Positions 35,680 to 42,698 of a stretch of 64,000 bases of DNA are shown in pieces. Made by a program: the position numbers and the translations under genes. Within the stretch, counting starts at the first letter, position 1. Each line of letters begins with the position of its first letter. The notes beneath the pieces are model-generated. The model did not search any database, had not been told where the DNA came from, and saw only the letters and a list, made by a program, of their open reading frames with translations. The stretch spans positions 1 through 64,000 of the forward strand of contig NZ_JACRSX010000005.1 of NCBI RefSeq assembly GCF_014384985.1, in the 5' to 3' direction. This DNA comes from Jutongia huaianensis. Lineage in GTDB: Bacteria > Bacillota > Clostridia > Lachnospirales > Lachnospiraceae.

Positions 35680-36558
35680 ATGGCGAATTCAAGAACACCA
35701 AGTGATGAGATTACAAAAGAGGGATTTGGCATTCATGCACGTCGCGCGATTGCATACATCTTTCTGATCATTATCACGATTTTATGTTTGTTCTGGTTTT
35801 ATGTACTTTTCGTAAATGCTACCAGAACACATAGTGAGATTCAGTTAGGTTTCCATGCACTTCCGGGTACAAACTTTGCTAAGAACTTTTACAATACGAT
35901 TATCAATGGTTCTCAGCCGGTTTGGAACGGTTTGATCAACAGCGTTATCATTGCTGCACTGAGTGCTGTATTAACAACATATTTTTCAACAATGACGGCA
36001 TATGCACTTCATGTGTATACCTTTAAATTGAAAAAAGTTATGCATACTTTCATCCTGATGATCATGATGATCCCGACTCAGGTTACCGCTCTTGGTTTCC
36101 TGCAGCTGATCATGAAGATGAACTTGATGAACAGTTTTATTCCATTGATAGTACCGGCTGTGGCTTCACCGGTAACATATTTCTACATGAAGCAGTATAT
36201 GGAATCATCACTGCCGATTGAGATTATTGAAGCATCCCGTATTGATGGTGCCGGCGAGTTCCGTACCTTCAATCAGATGATCCTTCCAATTATGAAGCCG
36301 GCAATTGCAGTACAGGCAATCTTCTCATTTGTAACAAGCTGGAACAACTACTTCATTCCATCCTTGATCTTAACGGATGACAAGAAAAAGACACTTCCGG
36401 TATTGATTGCCAACTTACGTAGTGCAGACTTTTTGAAGTTTGATATGGGTCAGGTTTACATGATGATCGCGTTTTCTATATTCCCGGTTATCCTTGTTTA
36501 TCTGATACTTTCAAAACATATTGTACAGGGTGTTGCATTGGGAAGCGTAAAGGGCTGA
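35680..36558 (+). CDS. Sugar ABC importer permease, MalG-type
   Basis: 292 residues, six helices. EAA loop EASRIDGAGEFRTFNQMILP. Follows its partner by two bases. A terminator comes directly afterwards, so the operon encodes no ATPase; a shared MsmX/MsmK-type ATPase from elsewhere is the expected partner. Confidence 0.95.
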   Translation: MANSRTPSDEITKEGFGIHARRAIAYIFLIIITILCLFWFYVLFVNATRTHSEIQLGFHALPGTNFAKNFYNTIINGSQPVWNGLINSVIIAALSAVLTTYFSTMTAYALHVYTFKLKKVMHTFILMIMMIPTQVTALGFLQLIMKMNLMNSFIPLIVPAVASPVTYFYMKQYMESSLPIEIIEASRIDGAGEFRTFNQMILPIMKPAIAVQAIFSFVTSWNNYFIPSLILTDDKKKTLPVLIANLRSADFLKFDMGQVYMMIAFSIFPVILVYLILSKHIVQGVALGSVKG

Positions 36559-36633
36559 TGCCCTTTATGCCCCGGATAGTAATATCCGGCAGGACCTGAT
36601 AGTACAATGATCCTCTCTTTCTCATTGTATATG

Positions 36634-36669
36634 GGGCTGTCTGACAGGAAACTGTCGGGCAGCCCTTTT
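36634..36669 (+). terminator. Terminator of the sugar importer operon
   Basis: GGGCTG (36634-36639) with CAGCCC (36660-36665), inner stem CTGACAG/CTGTCGG, then TTTT. Confidence 0.8.
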
Positions 36670-36734
36670 GGGTTGCCCAAAAATTGTTTGTGTGGTATGC
36701 TAAAAAAGAATAGTATATGATTGAGGAGGTAACT

Positions 36735-38735
36735 ATGCATCATTTATGGAAGAAAGGACTGGCGCTTGCGCTGATATTCTGTGTTTCCGTCAGTGGAGTG
36801 GGATGTTCTGGGAATAAAAAAGATAAAAAGAAGGAGCCGGCAGCGACGGAAGATGTGTCGTCAGAAAAGGTAACAGAATTGCCAAAGGTTGAGGCAGGAG
36901 GCAAGGGAAAGGATAAGTCGGATGTGCCTCTTGTGGTGGCATGTGATGCCTTCGAGAAGCAATTCAATCCATTTTCAGATAAAAATAAAGCGGATCAAAA
37001 AGCGGTCAATCTGACGCAGCTCCATCTTTTGACTTTTGACAGGGAAGGGGCTGTGGTAAAGCATGCGATTCAAGGAGAGAAACGTCGTTTTAATGGAGAG
37101 ACTTTTTATTATGAGGGTCCTGCCAATATAAAGATTCGTCGTGATCACGATGAAGATACCACATCTTATATCATTACATTGAGGAAGGATCTGACCTTTA
37201 GCGACGGATCTCCGGTGACAGTGGATGATGTGATCTTTTCTATGTATGCGTTTGCAGATAGCAGCTATCAGGGGGCGGAGACCTTTGGACAGCTTCCGAT
37301 TATTGGTCTGGAAAAATACCGCGGTACTTCCGGAAAGGACAAGGGAAAAAGTGCTCTGGATATCGATGGGATTGAAAAGGTGACAGATTATAAAGTGAAG
37401 GTGACGGTCAGGGGATATGACCGCGATGCCCTTACGGCGTTAAATATTCCGGTCTGTTCCCTGCAGTTTTATGGAAACAAGAAAGAATTTAATGTGCTGG
37501 CAGGAAGCTTTGGATTTAAAAAGGGAGATATTTCCAGCCTGGTCAAAAAGAAAAATGCACCGTTTGGTGCAGGACCGTATCAGTATATTAAATATGAAAA
37601 GGGCATTGTATATTACGAGGCCAATGAAAAGTATTACCGTGGATGTCCGGAAACGGCATTTGTCCAGTTGAAGGAGGTAGCGGGATCATCTGACGTGCAG
37701 AAGCTGGAGGCATTGACCAATGGCGATTTCGATGTCGTGGATATGAGTGCATCCAACAGTGTTATAGATATCATCACAGAGGAGAATTCCAGCGGTAAGC
37801 TCACAGGACGAGTATATGGCGGTAAGCTGTGGGATGGAGATTATTATCATTATATTGGTATGAATGCAGAGAAAGTGTGCGTGGACGGAAAAGCGGACAG
37901 TACACGTTCAAAAAATATGCGAAAAGCCTTTGCGGTTTTATTTAGCTGTAACAGAAGCAATATGGTAGAGCTGAGCCAGAAGGGAGCCGCAGTAATTGAC
38001 TATCCTGCGTCCCAGATATCCTGGTCTGTGCCACAGGCAGAGGATGAAGAGTATGAGCAGGCATATAACAAAGATGTAGATGGCAATGTGGTCTATAATA
38101 GCAATATGAGCGTAGACGAGCGTGCTCAGGCGGCATGTAAAGCAGCTTTGGGATATTTGAAAAAGGCTGGATTTAAGGTTAAAAAGGGCGTAATAACAGA
38201 GGTTCCGGAAAATACACGAAAGAAATATATTATTTACATTCCAAGTGATGCACAGCAGCAGGGTATGCTTACGATTGCCAGAAATGCCCGGAAGCTGTTT
38301 AAACAGCTTGGCTTAAAGCTGGAGCTGAAAGAAGGTTGCAGTCAGAAGAAGCTTGAAAAGCATTTGCAGCAGGGAACGGCGCAGATCTGGTGTGGCAAGG
38401 CAGAGACGTCAGTCAATGGAGATATGTATGCAATGTATCATAGTCGCCTACAAAAGGACAAAACGGCAGGAAGCCGGAATTATTTCCGGATTCAGGACAG
38501 TGATCTGGATGATTATATTGAGGATAGTATGAAAGCGGTAAAGCTGAAAAAAAGCATCTCTCTCTATGCGCAGAGTTATGATAAAATCCTTGACTGGGCG
38601 GTAGAAGTCCCGGTATACCAGGAACGTAATCTGACCATATTCAGTACGGCAAGAGTGAATCTGGAGACGGTTGCACAGGATATCAGTCCGTATTATGACT
38701 GGATGCAGGATATCCAGCTGGTAGAGATGAAGTAG
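36735..38735 (+). CDS. Family 5 extracellular solute-binding lipoprotein (peptide/nickel type), orphan
   Basis: 666 residues from ATG 36735; the ATG at 36717 is followed by the ribosome site GAGGAGG itself, so it is not the start. Lipobox SGVGC near residue 24. SBP_bac_5 features: LRKDLTFSDGSPVTVDDVIFS and NAPFGAGPYQYIKYEKG. It should bind oligopeptides or a similar ligand outside the membrane. No permease or ATPase is adjacent and terminators lie on both sides, so it either serves a transporter elsewhere or works alone in sensing. Confidence 0.9.
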   Translation: MHHLWKKGLALALIFCVSVSGVGCSGNKKDKKKEPAATEDVSSEKVTELPKVEAGGKGKDKSDVPLVVACDAFEKQFNPFSDKNKADQKAVNLTQLHLLTFDREGAVVKHAIQGEKRRFNGETFYYEGPANIKIRRDHDEDTTSYIITLRKDLTFSDGSPVTVDDVIFSMYAFADSSYQGAETFGQLPIIGLEKYRGTSGKDKGKSALDIDGIEKVTDYKVKVTVRGYDRDALTALNIPVCSLQFYGNKKEFNVLAGSFGFKKGDISSLVKKKNAPFGAGPYQYIKYEKGIVYYEANEKYYRGCPETAFVQLKEVAGSSDVQKLEALTNGDFDVVDMSASNSVIDIITEENSSGKLTGRVYGGKLWDGDYYHYIGMNAEKVCVDGKADSTRSKNMRKAFAVLFSCNRSNMVELSQKGAAVIDYPASQISWSVPQAEDEEYEQAYNKDVDGNVVYNSNMSVDERAQAACKAALGYLKKAGFKVKKGVITEVPENTRKKYIIYIPSDAQQQGMLTIARNARKLFKQLGLKLELKEGCSQKKLEKHLQQGTAQIWCGKAETSVNGDMYAMYHSRLQKDKTAGSRNYFRIQDSDLDDYIEDSMKAVKLKKSISLYAQSYDKILDWAVEVPVYQERNLTIFSTARVNLETVAQDISPYYDWMQDIQLVEMK

Positions 38736-38766
38736 TGAAAGCAAGCCGGGAAATGACAGAATCGCT

Positions 38767-38795
38767 GGGCAAAACGCAGGTTTTGCCCTTTTTTT
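38767..38795 (+). terminator. Terminator after the orphan binding protein
   Basis: GGGCAAAAC (38767-38775), loop GCAG, GTTTTGCCC (38780-38788), then seven T. Confidence 0.9.
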
Positions 38796-38819
38796 AATGC
38801 TCTTAGAAAATATCGGTTG

Positions 38820-39545
38820 TTATTTTAACAGATAGCTGTACACCATAATAAAGTGACAGAGACTGCCCCCCATAACAAAAAGGTGAAAGATCTCATGGCC
38901 GCCAAAGCCCGGATGCAGCCGGTTAAATACAGGAAGTTTTAAGGCATAGATCACACCGCCGATCGTATAAATAACGCCTCCTGCAAACAGCCAGAAGAAT
39001 GCCTGAGGGGACATGTAGTGATAAATACTGCGGATTGCAAAAATACACAGCCACCCCATAGCGATGTAAATGGTGGAGTTGAGCCATTTTGGAGAATCAA
39101 CCCAGACCGCCGTAAGGAATAAACCGGCCAGAGCAAGTCCCCAGACGATCAGGCATAAAGGTGTACCGATAGACGATGGCAGAACCAGCATACAGACCGG
39201 AGTGTAGCTTCCGGCGATCAAAAAGTAGATCATGATATGATCCAGCTTCTTCAGCAGAAGTGTTGCTCTGTCGTTAGTTATGACAGCATGGTAGAAGGTA
39301 CTGGCACCGTAAAGCAGAATCATGCTGATAATAAATAAGAGACTGGAAACAATACTTTTGATATGACCGGTCTGCGCGGCCCTTTCTAATAAAAATGGTG
39401 CTGCAGAGACAGCGGCGACCATTCCAATAAAATGGGTGATAGCGCTGGCTGGGTCCTTTAAGCGGAATGTTGTATGGGATACAGCCGGAGATTGTGAAAT
39501 AGCCGTTGATCCCGGATAGGATTGTGAATTTGTAAGTGTAGTCAT
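38820..39545 (-). CDS. Hemolysin III / PAQR-family membrane protein
   Basis: 241 residues from ATG 39545, preceded by GGAGGG; an in-frame start at 39575 has no ribosome site. Seven hydrophobic helices. Family motifs: NAITHFIG-like AITHFIGMVAA, STFYHAV (metal-binding His/Ser region), LDHIMIYFLIAGSYTP, and the C-terminal GFGGHEIFHLFVMGGSLCHF with paired His. Bacterial members are integral membrane proteins, possibly metal-dependent hydrolases; the haemolysin label is historical. Confidence 0.92.
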   Translation of the reverse strand: MTTLTNSQSYPGSTAISQSPAVSHTTFRLKDPASAITHFIGMVAAVSAAPFLLERAAQTGHIKSIVSSLLFIISMILLYGASTFYHAVITNDRATLLLKKLDHIMIYFLIAGSYTPVCMLVLPSSIGTPLCLIVWGLALAGLFLTAVWVDSPKWLNSTIYIAMGWLCIFAIRSIYHYMSPQAFFWLFAGGVIYTIGGVIYALKLPVFNRLHPGFGGHEIFHLFVMGGSLCHFIMVYSYLLK

Positions 39546-39708
39546 AATATCCCTCCGTTCTATTGAATTATCCATGTAATGAAAAATGGTTTACAAATAC
39601 AATACACATAGTATTAAAAACTACTTTATGAAGTATAATATACATCCTTTTCGGAATGTATGCAAGTAGTTTTTTCCTTGTGTGGAAAAAGAACTGTTTA
39701 TACAGATA

Positions 39709-39738
39709 TTTACAAAAATATAGTAGAAATGTTATGAT
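39709..39738 (+). promoter_or_regulatory. Promoter of the DUF951 gene
   Basis: TTTACA (39709-39714), 18 bp, TATGAT (39733-39738), about 48 bp before the start. On the other strand a TATTAT/TATACT cluster at 39638-39648 may serve the hemolysin III gene. Confidence 0.5.
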
Positions 39739-39786
39739 GAGAGAAAATCCTTACAGGAAATAAAATAAGAAAGCGGGGAAATAAGG

Positions 39787-39981
39787 ATGGAACTTCATGT
39801 TGGTGATGTGATCAAAATGAAAAAACAGCATCCATGTGGAGAAAATCGCTGGAAGCTGGTGCGGGTTGGTATGGACATAAAAATGGAATGTATGGGATGC
39901 GGACATCGTGTTATGTTGCCGCGAAAGCAGGTAGAAAAGGGCTTTCGAAGCTTTCTTGAAAAAAAAGATGAAAAAAATTAA
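39787..39981 (+). CDS. DUF951 family small protein
   Basis: 64 residues, starting MELHVGDVIKMKKQHPCG and containing CGENRW and MECMGCGHRVMLPR. These are the hallmarks of DUF951, a short Cys-containing protein widespread in Firmicutes, possibly nucleic-acid binding. Function not established. It lies just ahead of the tRNA cluster. Confidence 0.92.
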   Translation: MELHVGDVIKMKKQHPCGENRWKLVRVGMDIKMECMGCGHRVMLPRKQVEKGFRSFLEKKDEKN

Positions 39982-40000
39982 AAAAAATCGAAAAAAAGTG

Positions 40001-40029
40001 TTGACATTTTGAGCCGAGTATAATATACT
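40001..40029 (+). promoter_or_regulatory. Promoter of the tRNA cluster
   Basis: Perfect TTGACA (40001-40006), 17 bp, TATACT (40024-40029); transcription would begin about 30 bases before tRNA-Pro. Confidence 0.85.
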
Positions 40030-40032
40030 CTT

Positions 40033-40151
40033 ACTTGCGTCACGGAAATGACTTAAAACTTTTCGGGGTGTGGCACAGTTTGGCTAGTGTACCTGATTTG
40101 GGATCAGGGGGTCGCAGGTTCGAATCCTGTCACCCCGATTGTGACGCAAGT
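40033..40151 (+). repeat. 11-bp inverted repeat bracketing tRNA-Pro
   Basis: ACTTGCGTCAC (40033-40043) and GTGACGCAAGT (40141-40151) are perfect complements on either side of the tRNA. In the precursor they would pair the leader with the trailer. Confidence 0.8.
40064..40138 (+). tRNA. tRNA-Pro (anticodon TGG)
   Basis: Acceptor CGGGGTG pairs with CACCCCG; anticodon stem CCTGA/TCAGG with loop TTTGGGA, anticodon TGG at 40099-40101; T arm GTTCGAATC. CCA is not encoded. Confidence 0.95.
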
Positions 40152-40196
40152 TATAAATTTAATATAGGGAAGTTGATTTTGGGCTTTCCAATTTAT

Positions 40197-40267
40197 GCGG
40201 GTGTAGTTCAATGGTAGAACACCAGCCTTCCAAGCTGGATACGTGGGTTCGATTCCCATCACCCGCT
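40197..40267 (+). tRNA. tRNA-Gly (anticodon TCC)
   Basis: Acceptor GCGGGTG/CACCCGC, anticodon stem CCAGC/GCTGG with loop CTTCCAA, anticodon TCC at 40229-40231, T loop TTCGATT. No encoded CCA. Confidence 0.95.
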
Positions 40268-40271
40268 CTTT

Positions 40272-40345
40272 GTGCTAGTAGCTCAGTTGGATAGAGCAAC
40301 GGCCTTCTAAGCCGTTTGTCGGGGGTTCGAATCCCTTCTGGCACG
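40272..40345 (+). tRNA. tRNA-Arg (anticodon TCT)
   Basis: Acceptor GTGCTAG/CTGGCAC (one G-U), anticodon stem ACGGC/GCCGT with loop CTTCTAA, anticodon TCT at 40306-40308. Only four bases after tRNA-Gly. Confidence 0.95.
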
Positions 40346-40349
40346 TTGA

Positions 40350-40385
40350 TCAGAGAGGATGCTGTTGCTGATATCTCTGATTTTG
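40350..40385 (+). terminator. Possible weak terminator after tRNA-Arg
   Basis: ATCAGAGA near 40350 pairs with TCTCTGAT near 40373-40380, followed by TTTTG. Weak T run. Confidence 0.5.
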
Positions 40386-40436
40386 TTAAGTAAGCAGCTT
40401 TTCGTACCAGCGAAAAGTTTGCCACATTATATTTAT

Positions 40437-40511
40437 GGTGGGTATAGCGCAGCTGGTTAGCGCGCCAGATTGTGGCTCTGGAGGCCCTGGGTTCGAATCC
40501 CAGTATCCACC
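40437..40511 (+). tRNA. tRNA-His (anticodon GTG)
   Basis: Acceptor GTGGGTA/TATCCAC with the extra G(-1) at 40437 opposite C73 at 40511, the identity feature of tRNA-His. Anticodon loop TTGTGGC, anticodon GTG at 40472-40474. Confidence 0.95.
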
Positions 40512-40515
40512 TTAG

Positions 40516-40550
40516 AATCCTTGTTATATCATATAGCAGGGATTTTTGTT
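40516..40550 (+). terminator. Terminator after tRNA-His
   Basis: AATCCTTGTTATAT pairs with ATATAGCAGGGATT (small bulges), followed by TTTG. Confidence 0.65.
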
Positions 40551-40597
40551 ATAAATGGTGCTTTTCTGGAAATGCAGAGGAAAGCACAATAGAATAA

Positions 40598-40669
40598 TGG
40601 GCTATCGCCAAGCGGTAAGGCACAGGACTTTGACTCCTGCATTCACCAGTTCGAATCTGGTTAGCCCAG
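40598..40669 (+). tRNA. tRNA-Gln (anticodon TTG)
   Basis: Acceptor TGGGCTA/TAGCCCA, anticodon stem CAGGA/TCCTG, loop CTTTGAC, anticodon TTG at 40630-40632, T loop TTCGAAT. No encoded CCA. Confidence 0.95.
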
Positions 40670-40676
40670 TAGAGAG

Positions 40677-40718
40677 AATCCCTTGTAGACAGCGGTCTGC
40701 AGGGGATTTTGTTTTTTT
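40677..40718 (+). terminator. Terminator after tRNA-Gln
   Basis: AATCCCTTGTAGAC pairs with GTCTGCAGGGGATT around the loop AGCG, followed by TTGTTTTTTT. Confidence 0.85.
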
Positions 40719-40817
40719 CGGAGGGATGGAGAAAGGCAGAAACGTGTTACTGGGCATTTTGGGATGATTTCCATTCATTTTTGTCATTCTGGCCGCATTT
40801 TATGGCTGTGTTTCGAC

Positions 40818-40846
40818 TTGTGCTGGAGTAAAAATATCGTTATAAT
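40818..40846 (+). promoter_or_regulatory. Promoter of the second AAA/nuclease gene
   Basis: TTGTGC (40818-40823), 17 bp, TATAAT (40841-40846). The segment ATATYGTTATAATATA is shared with the promoter at 7756-7784. Confidence 0.65.
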
Positions 40847-40891
40847 ATAACTAATAATGTTTGATGGCGAATGAGGGAGGCAGGTGAGTGT

Positions 40892-42577
40892 ATGAAAAAA
40901 ACGATCAGTATAGGAAAGCAGAGTTTTTCGTCTTTACGGGAGCATGACAACTTTTTTGTTGACAAAACTAATTTTATCAAAGAGTGGTGGGAAAAGGAAG
41001 ATGATATTACATTGATCACACGTCCCCGTCGTTTTGGTAAAACCTTAAATATGAGCATGATGGAATGTTTCTTTTCCAATAAATATGCAAATCGGGCGGA
41101 TCTGTTTGAAGGGCTTTCTATCTGGGAGGAGGAAAAATATCGGAAGCTGCAGGGGACATACCCGGTAATCTTTTTGAGCTTTGCTGCGGTGAAGGCGGAT
41201 AATCTGTCAGATGTAAAAGAGCAGATCAAGCAGGAGATCGTCCGGCTTTATCGGAGAAATGGGTATCTGGCAGAGTCTGATTGCCTCAGCGAGGAAGAGA
41301 AGAGGGAATATCGGGAGATATCTGTGGAAATGTCAGATGCAAGATTGGCCACCTCTATCAGTGTCCTATGCGAATATATGAGCAGATATTACGGTAAGAA
41401 TGTGATTGTTCTTTTGGATGAGTATGATACGCCAATGCAGGAGGCATATGTTCAAGGCTATTGGGATGAATTTACATCATTGATCAGAAGTTTATTTAAT
41501 GCTGCATTTAAGACAAATCCTTTTCTGGAACGTGCAATCATGACCGGAATTACGAGGGTGTCGAAAGAGAGTATCTTTTCAGATTTGAACAATCTCCGGG
41601 TGGTGACAACAACGTCAGATCTGTATGCGGATTGTTTCGGTTTTACAGAGGAGGAAGTTTTTTCTGCATTAGATGATTATGGAATGGGGGACAGGAAAGA
41701 GGAAGTAAAAAAATGGTATGATGGTTTTACTTTCGGAGAGAAAAGAGATATTTATAATCCATGGTCGATCACCAATTATCTGGAGGAAGGGAAGTTATAT
41801 CCATATTGGGCATCGACCAGTTCCAATGGACTTGTGAACCGGTTGATCCGGATGTCATCTGCAGACGTGAAAGAGAAGATGGAGGATCTGCTGCAGGGAA
41901 AGACGATTGTTGTGAATTTTGATGAGCAGATCGTATATAACCAGCTTGATCAAAATGAAAATGCGATCTGGAGTCTTTTGCTTGCCAGTGGCTACCTGAA
42001 GGTGGAAGAGGTCGATTACCGCGGAATTACAAGAGAACCATGGTACACGTTGAAGATTACGAATATTGAGACATTGAGTATGTTTATGACAATGTTTCGG
42101 GGGTGGTTTCAGAACTCCGATGCGAACTATAATGATTTTGTTAAGGCATTGTTAAAAGGCAGCTTAAAGGAAATGAATATTTACATGAATGATGTGACAC
42201 TTGCTACCTTCAGCAGCTTTGATGCCGGAAAGAAACCTTCTGAGAAAAATCAGCCGGAGAGATTTTATCACGGATTTGTTTTAGGGCTTTTGGCAGAATT
42301 AAGGGATCAATATGAAATACGTTCTAATCGGGAAAGTGGATATGGACGATATGATGTAATGCTGACCCCATTGAATAAGAATGATAATGCAATCATTATT
42401 GAGTTTAAAGTACATGAACCGGAGGAAGAAACTTCTTTGCAAGATACCGTACAGTCCGCTTTGGATCAGATTTCCGAGAAAAATTATGATGCTGAACTGT
42501 TAGCTCGTGGAATTCCGGTGGACAGGATCCGTCATTATGGATTTGCGTTTGAAGGGAAAAAGGTCCTGATTGGATAA
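40892..42577 (+). CDS. AAA-ATPase-like / PD-(D/E)XK nuclease fusion protein (DUF1703 type), paralogue 2
   Basis: 561 residues from ATG 40892; the upstream ATG at 40871 overlaps the ribosome site GGGAGGCAGG. The ribosome region AGCAGGTGAGYGTATG-like sequence is nearly the same as in paralogue 1. Walker A variant RPRRFGKT, Walker B VLLDEYD, nuclease core GRYDVML plus IIIEFKV. Most of the protein is very close to 7890-9599, but the segment corresponding to residues about 103-170 is strongly diverged. It ends at KKVLIG, lacking eight terminal residues of paralogue 1. Function not established; see paralogue 1. Confidence 0.88.
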   Translation: MKKTISIGKQSFSSLREHDNFFVDKTNFIKEWWEKEDDITLITRPRRFGKTLNMSMMECFFSNKYANRADLFEGLSIWEEEKYRKLQGTYPVIFLSFAAVKADNLSDVKEQIKQEIVRLYRRNGYLAESDCLSEEEKREYREISVEMSDARLATSISVLCEYMSRYYGKNVIVLLDEYDTPMQEAYVQGYWDEFTSLIRSLFNAAFKTNPFLERAIMTGITRVSKESIFSDLNNLRVVTTTSDLYADCFGFTEEEVFSALDDYGMGDRKEEVKKWYDGFTFGEKRDIYNPWSITNYLEEGKLYPYWASTSSNGLVNRLIRMSSADVKEKMEDLLQGKTIVVNFDEQIVYNQLDQNENAIWSLLLASGYLKVEEVDYRGITREPWYTLKITNIETLSMFMTMFRGWFQNSDANYNDFVKALLKGSLKEMNIYMNDVTLATFSSFDAGKKPSEKNQPERFYHGFVLGLLAELRDQYEIRSNRESGYGRYDVMLTPLNKNDNAIIIEFKVHEPEEETSLQDTVQSALDQISEKNYDAELLARGIPVDRIRHYGFAFEGKKVLIG

Positions 42578-42582
42578 ATGAA

Positions 42583-42625
42583 AAAGGGCTGTAGAACTAA
42601 ATAAATAGTTCGACAGCCTTTCGTT
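42583..42625 (+). terminator. Terminator after the second AAA/nuclease gene
   Basis: AAAGGGCTGTAGAACTA (42583-42599) pairs with TAGTTCGACAGCCTTT (42606-42621), then TCGTTT. May serve both converging genes. Confidence 0.8.
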
Positions 42626-42698
42626 TACTCACTTAATGATAAGACCAAATGATTCGTTTGATCAATAATCAATCATCATAGTCAATGTTATCATCACT

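Noticed and set aside
40033..40151. Inverted repeats as the ends of an inserted element carrying tRNA-Pro
   Set aside because: No target duplication, and the promoter is placed normally; a precursor stem is simpler.
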